64,000 nucleotides of DNA from Candidatus Deferrimicrobiaceae bacterium (GTDB lineage: Bacteria; Desulfobacterota; Deferrimicrobia; Deferrimicrobiales; Deferrimicrobiaceae). The stretch spans positions 124,001-188,000 of the forward strand of contig DASXVV010000002.1 in NCBI GenBank assembly GCA_036504035.1. Direction: 5' to 3'. Of the stretch, positions 8,380 through 17,694 are shown one piece after another. The notes under the pieces are model-generated. The model saw only the letters and a list, made by a program, of their open reading frames with translations, made no database searches and had not been told where the DNA came from. The position numbers and the translations under genes are program-made. Numbering within the stretch: the first letter of the stretch is position 1; each line of letters starts with the position of its first letter.

Positions 8380-10710
8380 ATGACCGAGGAAAGAAGATTC
8401 AAGGGAAACCCGGCGATGGTGACCGTCGGCATCACGGACGGCCGGTCGATCGTCGGGCGTCTCAAGAGCTTCCGGCCCACGGACCCGGAGCTCATCCTCG
8501 CCGTACGCTCCCGGGACGCCGCCGGCATCTCCACCGAATCGACCCAACGGTTGGCGTCCGGCAGCGTCGCCTACGTCGCGATCCATCGCGTCGGCCAACC
8601 GTTCCCGGTACCGTCATCCGGCAAGACGCAGTCGCTCGACGTCCACGTCGCTGGCGGAATCACCTTCTCCGTCCTGGCCGCGGCCGAAAAAGGGTCGGCG
8701 CGCCCCGGCTTCTGGGCCGTGCCGGCCACCAATGCCAGCCTCTTTTCCGAAATCTATTTCTACGCCCACGGGATCAACGCCCGGGAGGACAAGGTCTCCC
8801 TCGGCGAGCTTCTCGTCGAGACGGGCGTCATCGAGGACGAAAAACTCACCCGCGGCCTCGAGGAGCAGGCGGAGCGCCGGGCGCTCAACATCGGGGATAT
8901 CCTCATCCGTCAGAACAAGGTGGGGGAGGCCGAGGTCAAGGCAGCCGCGGCGACCCAGCGGGAAGCGGCGGCGAAGGGTCGGAGGATGCGCCTGGGAGAA
9001 GTGCTGGTCGAGGCCGGGCTCGCACGCGAGGAGGACATCGAGGCCGCGCTCGAGGAGCAGAAGAAGAAACGGGGGAAGCGGATCGGCGAGGTGCTCGTCG
9101 AGATGGGCCTCGTCAGCGAGTTCGAGCTGGCCAGGACGCTCTCGAAGAAATTCAACGTGCCCTTCATCGACCTGGACGAGACCGAGGTGGACCCGGAGGC
9201 CGTTTCGCTCGTCCCACCGGAGCTGATCCAGAAATATTCCGTCCTGCCGGTCCACTCCGACGAAAAGGGGCTGACGATCGCCATCTCCGACCCCCTCGCC
9301 TTCGAGGCGCTCGACATGCTGCGGTTCACGCTCGGCGTGCGGATCATGGAAACGGTGGCGATGCCTTCCCAGATCGCCCGCCTCATCTCGAAGATGGTCG
9401 CGAACGGCGACGACTTCGTCGCATCCGACCGGATGGAGGAGATCCTCTCGGACATCCAGATCGACAACCTGTCCGAGGAAGCCCCCGACGCCAAGGACCT
9501 CACGATCGCCAGCAATGACGACAGCGGAGTCGCTCGCCTTGCCAACCAGATCATCTTCGACGCCCAGGCCCGCGGGGCCTCCGACATCCACATCGAGCCG
9601 GACGGCGAAGGCCGGGAGACGACGGTCCGCTTCCGGGTGGACGGGATCTGCGAGACCTACCGGAAGTTCCAGCCCATACTCCGCTCGCGCCTCGTGGCCC
9701 GCCTGAAGATCATGGCCCAGCTCGACATCACCGAGCATCGCAAGCCGCAGGACGGCAAGATCCGCCTCCGCCTGAAGGACAAGCCGCTGGAGTTGCGCGT
9801 CGCCACGATTCCGACCGTCTCCCGCGACGAGGACGTGGTGCTCCGGATCCTCTCGGCCGGCGAACCGATCCCGATGGATGAGTTGCTCCTGTCGCCCCGC
9901 GACCTGGCCGAGGCGCGCCGGATCGTCGGGAAGCCGTACGGCATGGTTCTCGCGGTGGGGCCCACCGGATCGGGCAAGACGACGACGCTCCACTCGCTCA
10001 TCGGATCGATCAACACCCCCGCGCGGAAGATCTGGACGGCGGAGGATCCGGTCGAAATCACGCAGCGGGGGCTGCGCCAGGTCCAGGTCAAGCCCCGGAT
10101 CGGATTCGACTTCGCCACCGCGCTCCGCGCCTTCCTCCGAGCCGATCCCGACGTCATCATGGTGGGCGAGATGCGCGACCAGGAGACGGCCACGATGGCC
10201 GTCGAGGCGTCGCTCACCGGCCATCTCGTATTCTCGACGCTTCACACCAACAGCGCGCCGGAGACCGTCACCCGCATGGTCGACATGGGGCTCGACCGGT
10301 TCACCTTTTCCGATGCGATCCTGGGCGTGCTCGCCCAGCGGCTGGCGCGGAGGCTATGCGTCGAGTGTCGCCAGTCGTATGACGCCACCCTGGCGGAACG
10401 CGAGGAGATGGAGACGCTGTTCGGGTCGGACGAACTGGACCAGGCGCTCGACGGGCGCCCGCTCCGCCTCCATCGCGCAACGGGCTGCCCGAAGTGCGAG
10501 GGGCGCGGGTACAAGGGACGGCTCGGCCTCTATGAACTGCTGGTGGCCGACGATGCCATCCGCCAGGCGATCCAGAAGAAGGTCCCCGCCGACCAGATCC
10601 GCACCCTGGCCGTCGCCGGCGGGATGCGAACCCTCCTGCAGGACGGGATCGGGAAGTGCCTCAAGGGGTTGACGGACATGCGGCAGGTGCTCGCCGTCTG
10701 CAACCGCTGA
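8380..10710 (+). CDS. GspE/PilB-type secretion/pilus ATPase
   Basis: 776 aa from the ATG of MTEERRFK, which has GGGAGA upstream. The C-terminal half is a type II secretion/type IV pilus assembly ATPase: Walker A GPTGSGKTTTLHSL (about 526), Asp box WTAEDPVEI, Walker B FLRADPDVIMVGEMRD, a His-box region and a zinc-binding tetracysteine (CVEC...CPKC). The N-terminus carries an unassigned about 130-residue domain and then four tandem T2SSE_N/MshEN-like units starting LGELLVETG, IGDILIRQN, LGEVLVEAG and IGEVLVEMG. MshEN domains can bind c-di-GMP, but binding here is not shown. No other pilus or secretion genes adjoin it. Confidence 0.93.
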   Translation: MTEERRFKGNPAMVTVGITDGRSIVGRLKSFRPTDPELILAVRSRDAAGISTESTQRLASGSVAYVAIHRVGQPFPVPSSGKTQSLDVHVAGGITFSVLAAAEKGSARPGFWAVPATNASLFSEIYFYAHGINAREDKVSLGELLVETGVIEDEKLTRGLEEQAERRALNIGDILIRQNKVGEAEVKAAAATQREAAAKGRRMRLGEVLVEAGLAREEDIEAALEEQKKKRGKRIGEVLVEMGLVSEFELARTLSKKFNVPFIDLDETEVDPEAVSLVPPELIQKYSVLPVHSDEKGLTIAISDPLAFEALDMLRFTLGVRIMETVAMPSQIARLISKMVANGDDFVASDRMEEILSDIQIDNLSEEAPDAKDLTIASNDDSGVARLANQIIFDAQARGASDIHIEPDGEGRETTVRFRVDGICETYRKFQPILRSRLVARLKIMAQLDITEHRKPQDGKIRLRLKDKPLELRVATIPTVSRDEDVVLRILSAGEPIPMDELLLSPRDLAEARRIVGKPYGMVLAVGPTGSGKTTTLHSLIGSINTPARKIWTAEDPVEITQRGLRQVQVKPRIGFDFATALRAFLRADPDVIMVGEMRDQETATMAVEASLTGHLVFSTLHTNSAPETVTRMVDMGLDRFTFSDAILGVLAQRLARRLCVECRQSYDATLAEREEMETLFGSDELDQALDGRPLRLHRATGCPKCEGRGYKGRLGLYELLVADDAIRQAIQKKVPADQIRTLAVAGGMRTLLQDGIGKCLKGLTDMRQVLAVCNR

Positions 10711-10831
10711 CGGGCACCGGCACGCCGTTCGGGTCCCGGCGCTTTAAGCGTCTCCGGCGGAGGCCCCCTGCACTCCGGAAGCAGAGGGCATCCGTCGTTG
10801 AACCCCGGCATCCCGTGCGTTAACCTGAGGC

Positions 10832-11692
10832 ATGAATGCGCCGCAGAAAACCATCTTCGCAGCGGCCCTCCTCGGGCTTCTGATCGCCGGCGCTCTTCCC
10901 GCCTTCGCAGGGCGGCCGGCTTGCCCGGAGCACTATTTCCAGGGGATCTCCCCCGACATCACCAATCCGAAGATGATGAAGGATTTCCGGGAGCTCTGCT
11001 TCGACGGCTTCGGCGTCATGCATTCGGGCATCACGCGCACGCCCCTGTGGTCCGCGGAGCACCTGACGCGCGACGCCCTGTCGTCCGCCGAAGGACTGGT
11101 GCGGGTCAACAGCTTCCACCCGGAGGGGAGATTGCCTGCGGGAAGCCGCGCCGAACTGCGGGATTACGCCCGATCGGGATACGACCGCGGGCACATGGCC
11201 CCGAACGGCGACATGCCCGACAAGCCGTCGCAGCACGAGAGCTTCTCCCTCGCCAACATCGTCCCCCAGGATCCGGAATCCAACCGCGGCATCTGGCAGA
11301 AGATCGAGTCGTCCGTGCGGACCCTCGCAAAAAAACGCGGAGAGCTGTTCGTCCTCACTGGCCCGTTGTTCCGAGGCGCCCAACTGAAAAGGATCGGAGA
11401 ACGCGTGATGGTCCCGTCGCACCTCTACAAGATCGTTTTGGACCCGAAAAACGGGCGGGCAGGGGCCTATCTCGTCGAGAACGCCCCGACCTCCGAATAC
11501 GCGACGATGAGCATCGCGGAGCTGGAGTCGATCGCCGGGATCGATTTCTTTCCCGGTATGCCGGCATCCGTCAAGAAGGCGAAGCCGGACCTTCCGAAAC
11601 CGTCTCGAAACCGTGGCCGCGGCCGGAAGCGGGCCCCGCCGGATGACGATCCGGATGCCTTGGTTCGTGGACTGAAGTCGCTGTTCCGATAG
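10832..11692 (+). CDS. Exported DNA/RNA non-specific endonuclease (NUC1/EndoG family)
   Basis: 286 aa with a signal peptide ending near AFAGRPA. The beta-beta-alpha-metal nuclease motif is visible as YDRGHMAPNGDM (residues about 116-127; the His is the general base), with the metal-ligand Asn segment FSLANIVPQDPESNRGIW downstream. Two further conserved stretches are LFVLTGPLF and VPSHLYKIVLD. The basic and disordered tail (NRGRGRKRAPPDDD) is unusual. It probably degrades extracellular or periplasmic nucleic acid. Two small paralogous genes follow on the same strand. Confidence 0.92.
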   Translation: MNAPQKTIFAAALLGLLIAGALPAFAGRPACPEHYFQGISPDITNPKMMKDFRELCFDGFGVMHSGITRTPLWSAEHLTRDALSSAEGLVRVNSFHPEGRLPAGSRAELRDYARSGYDRGHMAPNGDMPDKPSQHESFSLANIVPQDPESNRGIWQKIESSVRTLAKKRGELFVLTGPLFRGAQLKRIGERVMVPSHLYKIVLDPKNGRAGAYLVENAPTSEYATMSIAELESIAGIDFFPGMPASVKKAKPDLPKPSRNRGRGRKRAPPDDDPDALVRGLKSLFR

Positions 11693-11707
11693 AAGGAGGG
11701 AAAACCG

Positions 11708-11959
11708 ATGGGTACGAAATTCGAACCATTTGCGAATGAATCGGACGCGGTCGGCATCGGGGAGTTGAACGTCGAGAACCGGGTGGATCGCGTCTCCATC
11801 TTCGGCTCCGTCGACATCACCTGCGACAAGGAAGGGTTGGCCAACATCCGGATCCTGAAGGAGATCGTCGACGCGACCGCGAAGGCGCTGGCGCAGCGGG
11901 AACTGCCTGACAAGGTGAAGGTGAAGCCGCCCGGGAAGGTGGATAACCCCTTCGCGTGA
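11708..11959 (+). CDS. Small conserved-looking protein, paralogue of the next gene (cytoplasmic form)
   Basis: 83 aa, unrecognised family. The ATG has AAGGAGG upstream and begins 15 bp after the nuclease stop. There is no signal peptide. It aligns end to end with the mature part of the next protein: FEPFANES/FDPYKNES, VENRVDRVSIFGSVDIT/IENRLDRVTMIGSIDLT and the C-terminal VDNPFA/IDNPFE. The maintained similarity with many conservative changes indicates a real gene pair under selection. Function unknown. Confidence 0.8.
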   Translation: MGTKFEPFANESDAVGIGELNVENRVDRVSIFGSVDITCDKEGLANIRILKEIVDATAKALAQRELPDKVKVKPPGKVDNPFA

Positions 11960-12025
11960 TATCGAACCATTAGGCGGCACGGTTGTGGCAACGTTGCCCG
12001 GACCCCGTTCCCCGGAGGTTTTCCC

Positions 12026-12379
12026 ATGCCGACCGCGTCCCTTCGAAGAATCGCCTGCGCTTCGATTCTTGTCCTGCTGTCGACCGTCGCCCTCGCAGCT
12101 CCCGACGCGCGGAAGCCGACGGAGCCCATCCCGTTCGATCCCTACAAGAACGAATCGGAGGTGATCGGCATCGGCCCCGATCTGACGATCGAGAACCGGC
12201 TCGACCGCGTGACGATGATCGGAAGCATCGATCTGACGCTCGACCAGGAAGGAATCCGAAAGGCCGAGGCGCTGCGGATGCTGCTCGACCGGGTGTGCCG
12301 GGCGCTGCGCGAGCGGAAACCGCTCCCGCCAAAAGTCGTCACCGTTTCCCCGACCGCCATCGACAATCCGTTCGAGTAG
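12026..12379 (+). CDS. Small exported protein, paralogue of the preceding gene
   Basis: 117 aa with a clear signal peptide (RIACASILVLLSTVALAAPDA); the mature about 90 residues are homologous to the 83-aa protein just upstream. Shared features are the IGIG segment, the NRLDRVTMIGSIDL core and the terminal DNPFE. A GGAGG lies about 8 nt upstream of the ATG. Family and function are not recognised. A GC-rich inverted repeat follows at about 12386-12408, where it converges with the VanZ gene. Confidence 0.8.
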   Translation: MPTASLRRIACASILVLLSTVALAAPDARKPTEPIPFDPYKNESEVIGIGPDLTIENRLDRVTMIGSIDLTLDQEGIRKAEALRMLLDRVCRALRERKPLPPKVVTVSPTAIDNPFE

Positions 12380-12410
12380 TTCTTGGCGGGGGGCGGCCCG
12401 CCTCCCCGAT

Positions 12411-13292
12411 TCAGGACTGCCGCAACCACGCAGCGGCGAACCGGTGCACCGCGATCCCGAGGACGTTACCGAGGAGCCCGAACGCGATGGCGCCCCAGTT
12501 GGGGGCGAAGGAGCGGAAGAAGATTCGCGGAAGAGGAAAGAGGATCGCCAGGATCGAGGAAATCAGGAATACCGGCAGATAGGTAAAGCGGGTCCGGAGA
12601 GACGGAAAGCGATCCATGATCCACTCGGAGAACGAGCAGGAGAAAACGCCAAGGAGAATCAGCGGGAGCGTCGCGTTCTCGAACGACCAGCGGTCGAACC
12701 AGGGCGAACGGATAAAGGCCTTCGCGTGGCCTTCGAGTTCACGGACGGAGCGGACCGGATCGAGGTCGACCGCGGAGACCAGAAGGATCAATGCGACCGC
12801 CCCCGCCGCGGCGGCCCCCGCGATGTTCCAGCCGAGGCCACGACGAAGCTCACCGGACGATACCGTCGCCCCGATCCGCTCGCAAACCGCGGCGGCGACC
12901 GCGCCCGAAAAGGCCCCAAGCGTGTTCGCGCCGACGTCCATGACCTGAGGGTAGCGGGTGGGAAGCCAGATCTGGAGCGTTTCGCACAGGAAACTCAGGA
13001 AAGCGGCGCCTGCGATGGCGACCGCGATTCTCGACATGGCTCCCCGTCTCTTCACCAGTCCCAGGAACAGCGCGGCCCCGAGCGGGAAGAAGAGCAGCAG
13101 GTTCTGCACCGCGTCGATGTACAGCGATTCGTGCTCCGGAACCGGCAGCAACGCCAGGTCGACCTTCCCCATCCGCATGGCCGTGAACCCCGCATCGAAG
13201 CGGAAATCAAACGGACGAAGCGTCGCGATCAGGATGAGGACAACGATCGCCGCAGGCAGGATCGGGCGCCAGTTGAAAAAGGTACGGGACAT
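12411..13292 (-). CDS. VanZ-like membrane protein
   Basis: 293 aa, polytopic. The N-terminal half has VanZ-family features: DAVQNLLLFFPLGAALFLGL, then FLCETLQIWLPTRYPQVMDVGANTLGAFSGA. The C-terminal half adds three or more hydrophobic helices. VanZ relatives affect glycopeptide resistance in some Gram-positives, but in this setting the role is unknown. It lies downstream of the asd terminator and converges with the small paralogues. Confidence 0.85.
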   Translation of the reverse strand: MSRTFFNWRPILPAAIVVLILIATLRPFDFRFDAGFTAMRMGKVDLALLPVPEHESLYIDAVQNLLLFFPLGAALFLGLVKRRGAMSRIAVAIAGAAFLSFLCETLQIWLPTRYPQVMDVGANTLGAFSGAVAAAVCERIGATVSSGELRRGLGWNIAGAAAAGAVALILLVSAVDLDPVRSVRELEGHAKAFIRSPWFDRWSFENATLPLILLGVFSCSFSEWIMDRFPSLRTRFTYLPVFLISSILAILFPLPRIFFRSFAPNWGAIAFGLLGNVLGIAVHRFAAAWLRQS

Positions 13293-13339
13293 TCCCGGAT
13301 CATAACCGGGAGCCGGCAGGCTTTCGAGCGAAATGACGA

Positions 13340-13374
13340 CGGCCCCCTTCCCGTATCGGAAAGAGGGCCGCGTT
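13340..13374 (-). terminator. Probable terminator after asd
   Basis: About 40 bp past the asd stop, CGGCCC.CTT.CC and GG.AAG.GGGCCG form an imperfect 13-bp stem closing a short loop. The T-run is better on the plus side (CGTTTTCG), so it may act in both directions. It ends the long ilv-leu-asd operon. Confidence 0.55.
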
Positions 13375-13414
13375 TTCGTACCTTAACGGGCGGACGAGCC
13401 GCTCGGGAACGAGC

Positions 13415-14437
13415 CTACAGGTACTTCTCCGCCAGCACTTCGGCGATCTGCACCGCATTGAGCGCCGCCCCTTTTCGGAGCTGGTCGCCGCACACCCACA
13501 GATTGAGCGTGTTCTCGGCCGACTCGTCGTCGCGGATGCGCCCGACGTAGCAGTCGTCCTTGCCCGCGGCAAAGAGCGGCATCGGGTAGACGCCGTTCTT
13601 CGGGTCGTCCATCACCTGGCAGCCGGGGAACGCCGCGATCAGCTCGCGCGCCTTCTCGGGCGTGATCTTCTTCTCGAACTGGGCGTTGATCGCGATGGAG
13701 TGCGCAGTAAGCACCGGAACGCGCACCGTGGTGCAGGTGACGCGCAGGCCGGGCAGCCCCATGATCTTGCGCCCCTCGTTGGTCATCTTCATCTCTTCCT
13801 TCGTGTAGCCGTTGTCGAGGAAGGAATCGATGTGCGGGATGACGTTGAACAGGATCTGGTGCTTGAACGCCGCGACTTCCATCGTCTCGCCCTTGGCGAA
13901 TGCGTGCGCCTGCGCGACCAGCTCGGCCATCGCCTTGGCGCCCGCGCCCGAGGTGGCCTGGTAGGAGGACGCCACGACGCGCTTCAAGGTGCCGAAATCA
14001 TGCAGGGGTTTCAGCGGCATGATCGAAATGATGGTGGTGCAGTTCGGGTTCGCGATGATCCCGCGCTGCTTGTACTGCGCGATCGCCTCGGGATTGATCT
14101 CGGGAACGACGAGCGGCACGTCGGCATCCATCCGGAACGCGGACGAGTTGTCGACGACCACCGCGCCCGCCTCCCACGCCGGCCCGGCGAACTCCTTGCT
14201 GCGCGAGGCGCCCGCCGAGAAGAGGGCGATGTCGATGCCCTTGAATGCGTCCTTGGTCAGCAGCTCGCACGGGATCTCTTCGCCCTTGAACTTGAGCTTC
14301 TTGCCGACCGACCGCTCGGACGCGAGCAGCCGGAGGTTCCTGATCGGGAAGTTGCGCTCCGCGAGGATGCTGAGGAACACGTCCCCGACCGCGCCGGTCG
14401 CGCCTGCGATGGCCACGTTGAACTGTTTCTTGCTCAT
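13415..14437 (-). CDS. asd: Aspartate-semialdehyde dehydrogenase
   Basis: 340 aa. It reduces aspartyl phosphate to aspartate semialdehyde, the branch point to lysine/diaminopimelate, threonine and methionine. The NADP-binding N-terminus VAIAGATGAVG and the catalytic Cys in IIANPNCTTIISIMPL (about residue 133) are visible, as are VVDNSSAFRMD and SSYQATSGAG. I start at the ATG of MSKKQFNV rather than the GTG four codons upstream, because AGGTGA is better placed for it. It overlaps neither neighbour in frame and follows leuB by under 10 bp, so it ends the operon. Confidence 0.97.
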   Translation of the reverse strand: MSKKQFNVAIAGATGAVGDVFLSILAERNFPIRNLRLLASERSVGKKLKFKGEEIPCELLTKDAFKGIDIALFSAGASRSKEFAGPAWEAGAVVVDNSSAFRMDADVPLVVPEINPEAIAQYKQRGIIANPNCTTIISIMPLKPLHDFGTLKRVVASSYQATSGAGAKAMAELVAQAHAFAKGETMEVAAFKHQILFNVIPHIDSFLDNGYTKEEMKMTNEGRKIMGLPGLRVTCTTVRVPVLTAHSIAINAQFEKKITPEKARELIAAFPGCQVMDDPKNGVYPMPLFAAGKDDCYVGRIRDDESAENTLNLWVCGDQLRKGAALNAVQIAEVLAEKYL

Positions 14438-14445
14438 TTTCCTGG

Positions 14446-15537
14446 TCACCTCACCGAGTTGATGATTGCCTGACGGACCTTCTCGCCCATCTCTCTCGTG
14501 CCGACCTTCGTGATGCCGGGGCCTTCGCGGAAGATATCGCCGGTACGCCAGCCGTCGGTCAGCACCTTCTCGACCGCGCGTTCGATCAGCGCGGCCTCGT
14601 TCGGCATGTCGAACGAATAATTCAGCATCATGGCCATGGACAGGATGGTGGCCAGCGGGTTCGCAAGCCCCTTGCCCGCGATATCGGGGGCGCTGCCGTG
14701 GATCGGCTCGTACATGCCGACCCGGCCGCCGAGCGACGCCGACGGCAGCATGCCGATCGAGCCGGTGATCATCGACGCCTCGTCGGTCAGGATGTCTCCG
14801 AACAGGTTAGTCGTGAGGATGACGTCGAACTGGCGCGGGGAGCGGATGAGCTGCATCGCGCAGTTATCGACCAGCATGTGGACCAGCGTGACGTCGGCGT
14901 AGTCCTTTGCATGCACCTCGGAGACAACCTTGCGCCACAGCTCGGTTGCCTCGAGCACATTGGCCTTGTCGACGGAGGTGACGTGGTTGCGACGCTTCCG
15001 GGCCAGGTCGAACGCCATTCGCGCCGCCCGCTCGATCTCGGGACGGGTGTAGATCTCGGTGTTGATGCCGGTCTCGACGCCGTCGATCATGGAGACGCCG
15101 CGCGGCTCGCCGAAGTAGATGCCGCCGGTCAGCTCGCGCAGCACCATGAGGTCGATCCCCTCGACCAGCTCGCGCCGCAGCGGCGACGCGTCGAGCAGCG
15201 GGGCGAAGACCTTGGCCGGGCGGATATTGGCGAACAGCCCGAGATTCTTGCGGAGGCCGAGCAGCGCCCGCTCGGGGCGGACGGCGAACGGCAGGCCGTC
15301 CCACTTGGGACCGCCGACCGCGCCCAGAATGACCGCATCCGACGCCTCGGCCAGCGCCATCGCCTTGTCGGTCATCGGCACGCCGTGGGCGTCGTAGGAG
15401 CAGCCGCCCAACAGCTCGGACTCGGTCGAAAACAGCTTCTTGCCGGCGACCGACTCGATCGTCTCGAGCACCGCAAGCCCCTCGGCCACGACCTCGGGGC
15501 CGATCCCGTCACCCGGAAACACGCAAAGTTTCTTCAT
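14446..15537 (-). CDS. leuB: 3-isopropylmalate dehydrogenase
   Basis: 363 aa; NAD-dependent oxidative decarboxylation of 3-isopropylmalate in leucine synthesis. The N-terminus [17 protein letters not shown], the substrate loop [16 protein letters not shown] and the family signature [17 protein letters not shown], followed by [15 protein letters not shown], are all present. Full length for the family. It sits between leuD and asd. Confidence 0.98.
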   Translation of the reverse strand: MKKLCVFPGDGIGPEVVAEGLAVLETIESVAGKKLFSTESELLGGCSYDAHGVPMTDKAMALAEASDAVILGAVGGPKWDGLPFAVRPERALLGLRKNLGLFANIRPAKVFAPLLDASPLRRELVEGIDLMVLRELTGGIYFGEPRGVSMIDGVETGINTEIYTRPEIERAARMAFDLARKRRNHVTSVDKANVLEATELWRKVVSEVHAKDYADVTLVHMLVDNCAMQLIRSPRQFDVILTTNLFGDILTDEASMITGSIGMLPSASLGGRVGMYEPIHGSAPDIAGKGLANPLATILSMAMMLNYSFDMPNEAALIERAVEKVLTDGWRTGDIFREGPGITKVGTREMGEKVRQAIINSVR

Positions 15538-15542
15538 CTCGA

Positions 15543-16043
15543 TCAGGCTCCCTTCTTCAGTCGCGCAGCCGTCCAGTTGAGCAGGCCGCCCGTCGCGATC
15601 AGCTCCTGCATGAAGGCCGGGATCGGGACGATGGCGTATTCCTTGCCCTTGGTCGCGTTGCGCAGGATGCCCTTCTCGGTATCGAGCGACAGGGCGTCGC
15701 CGGCCTCTATCTCGTCGACCGCCTGCGGCGCCTCGAAGATCGGCAGACCCATGTTGAACGAGTTGCGGTAGAAGATGCGGGCGAACGACCTGGCGATGAC
15801 CGCCGACGCGCCCGACGCCTTGATCGAGATCGGGGCGTGCTCGCGCGACGAGCCGCATCCGAAGTTCTTGCCGGCGACGATGAAGTCGCCGGGCTGAACG
15901 CCCTTCGCGTACGACTTGTCGATATCTTCCATGCAGTGCGACGCCAGCTCCTTCGGGTCGGAGCTGTTGAGGTACCGCGCCGGGATGATCACGTCGGTGT
16001 CGACGTCGTTCCCGTATTTCCAGGCCTTCCCTTTCAGTTCCAT
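15543..16043 (-). CDS. leuD: 3-isopropylmalate dehydratase small subunit
   Basis: 166 aa; partner of LeuC in isomerising 2- to 3-isopropylmalate. This is the short, archaeal/homoaconitase-type form: [18 protein letters not shown], then [21 protein letters not shown] and [13 protein letters not shown]. It starts at the ATG of MELKGKAW and ends 5 bp before leuB. A 388-bp gene-free stretch separates it from leuC, unusual inside an otherwise tight operon. Confidence 0.97.
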   Translation of the reverse strand: MELKGKAWKYGNDVDTDVIIPARYLNSSDPKELASHCMEDIDKSYAKGVQPGDFIVAGKNFGCGSSREHAPISIKASGASAVIARSFARIFYRNSFNMGLPIFEAPQAVDEIEAGDALSLDTEKGILRNATKGKEYAIVPIPAFMQELIATGGLLNWTAARLKKGA

Positions 16044-16431
16044 ATCGCCATCGCCCCCTCGCAAATATTTCGTTTCATTGTGAAGCGGATGCCCCTCTAT
16101 TCCTTCGTTCCGGGGAGGGGGGCCGTTCACTCCGTAGTCAGCCGCAACACTTCTATCCATCGGCACTTCGCTCAGACCCACCCGCCACTTCGCTACGGAT
16201 GCAGCGGGCATCCGCCGTTGCCGTCATGACGGAGCCGTCGCACTTCCCGGCCGGCGCAGCGGCTCGGGGTGCCCTTGGCGGGGGCGTGTGCCCCGAGCGT
16301 TCTGGGGCGCCAGGGATGGCGCCGCGAGCCTGGGCACCCGAGGCGCAGGACGGGAATGGATACCCGGACAAGCCGTCCCCCGCCAAGGGTACCCCGCGAC
16401 GCGGAGTGGGCCGCGCCGTGCGTCTACCCGC
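16044..16431. other. Gene-free gap between leuD and leuC
   Basis: 388 bp without a convincing gene. The leuD-proximal part (16044-16265) holds only short hairpins such as GGATGC/GCATCC. The leuC-proximal part is the inverted-repeat element described separately. A minus-strand reading frame here has a Pro/Arg/Ala-rich composition resembling no protein. Confidence 0.6.
16266..16395. repeat. 130-bp element with 19-bp terminal inverted repeats
   Basis: The left arm at 16266-16284 begins GGGGTGCCCTTGG and the right arm at 16377-16395 ends CCAAGGGTACCCC; they are complementary with a single mismatch. Internal inverted repeats (CTCGGGG/CCCCGAG and GGCGCC/GGCGCC around AGGGAT) make the whole element highly foldable. 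This looks like a non-coding interspersed (MITE- or REP-like) element inserted in the leuC-leuD gap. Other copies cannot be checked here. Confidence 0.6.
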
Positions 16432-17694
16432 TTACAGCTCGTCGGGGCCGCCGATGTGGCCCAACACCGCCGACGCGGCGGCGATCACCGGATTGGCGAG
16501 GTAGACCTCGCTCTCGGGATGCCCCATCCGGCCGACGAAGTTGCGGTTGGTGGTCGCGATCGCGCGCTCGCCCTTGGCCAGAATGCCCATGTGGCCGCCC
16601 AGGCAAGGGCCGCAGGTCGGCGTCGAGAAGACCGCGCCCGCGTTGACGAAGATGTCGACCAGCCCTTCGTGGAACGCCTGAAGGTAGATCTTCTGCGTAC
16701 CGGGGAAGATGAGCATCCGGACGCCGTCGGCGACCTTGCGGCCCTTCATCACCTCGGCGGCGGCGCGCAGGTCTTCGATCCGGCCGTTGGTGCACGACCC
16801 GACAACCACCTGGTCGATCCGGACGTTGCCGACCTTGGACAGCGGCCGCGTGTTCTCGGGCAGGTGCGGGAAGGCGATCTGCGGCTCGAGCGTCGACAGG
16901 TCGACGGTCATCTCGGCGGCGTATTTCGCGTCGGGATCGACCGTCTCGACGATGTACTTCTTCCCCTTGGCGTGCGCGTCGGCGTATTCCTTCGTGATCG
17001 CGTCGAACGGGAAGATGCCGTTCTTGGCGCCCGCCTCGATCGCCATGTTGGAGATCGTGAAGCGCCACGCCATCGGCAGGTACTGCAAGCCGTCGCCCGC
17101 ATATTCCATCGCCTGGTAGAGCGCGCCGTCGACGCCGATCTTCCCGATGATGTAGAGGATGATGTCCTTGCCCTGGACGCCCTTCGCCGGCTTGCCCACG
17201 AGGTTGATCTTGAGCGTCTCGGGCACCTTGAGCCAGACCTCGCCCGACACCATCGCCGCGCCCAGGTCGGTGCTGCCCACGCCGGTCGAGACCGCGCACA
17301 GGGCGCCGTAGGTGCAGGTGTGGCTGTCGGCGCCGATCACCAGGTCGCCGGGGACCACCAGCCCCTCGTCGGGCAGCAGGACGTGCTCGATCCCCATCCG
17401 GCCGACCTCGAAGTAGTTGACGATGCCGAACTCCTGTGCGAACTCGCGCATCAGCTTGACCTGCTCGGCCGACTTGATGTCCTTGTTCGGCGCGAAGTGG
17501 TCGGGGACCAGCGCGATCTTCGCCTTGTCGAACACTTCCTTGACACCCACCTGCCGGACCGCGTCGATCGCGATCGGGGCGGTCACGTCGTTGGCCAGCG
17601 CCAGGTCGACCTTGGCCAGGATCAGCTCGCCGGCCGTCACTTTTATTTTTCCCGCGTGGCGGGCGAGAACCTTTTCAGTCAGCGTCATGCCCAT
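16432..17694 (-). CDS. leuC: 3-isopropylmalate dehydratase large subunit
   Basis: 420 aa [4Fe-4S] aconitase-family subunit acting with LeuD. Visible are [62 protein letters not shown] and the cluster ligands in [14 protein letters not shown]. It is of the short LeuC type that matches the short LeuD. The start ATG overlaps the end of pssA by 20 bp. No leuA lies between pssA and leuC. Confidence 0.97.
   Translation of the reverse strand: MGMTLTEKVLARHAGKIKVTAGELILAKVDLALANDVTAPIAIDAVRQVGVKEVFDKAKIALVPDHFAPNKDIKSAEQVKLMREFAQEFGIVNYFEVGRMGIEHVLLPDEGLVVPGDLVIGADSHTCTYGALCAVSTGVGSTDLGAAMVSGEVWLKVPETLKINLVGKPAKGVQGKDIILYIIGKIGVDGALYQAMEYAGDGLQYLPMAWRFTISNMAIEAGAKNGIFPFDAITKEYADAHAKGKKYIVETVDPDAKYAAEMTVDLSTLEPQIAFPHLPENTRPLSKVGNVRIDQVVVGSCTNGRIEDLRAAAEVMKGRKVADGVRMLIFPGTQKIYLQAFHEGLVDIFVNAGAVFSTPTCGPCLGGHMGILAKGERAIATTNRNFVGRMGHPESEVYLANPVIAAASAVLGHIGGPDEL

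Noticed and set aside
16153-16386. 77-codon minus-strand frame between leuD and leuC
   Set aside because: Pro/Ala/Arg-rich composition, overlap with the inverted-repeat element and no ribosome binding site.
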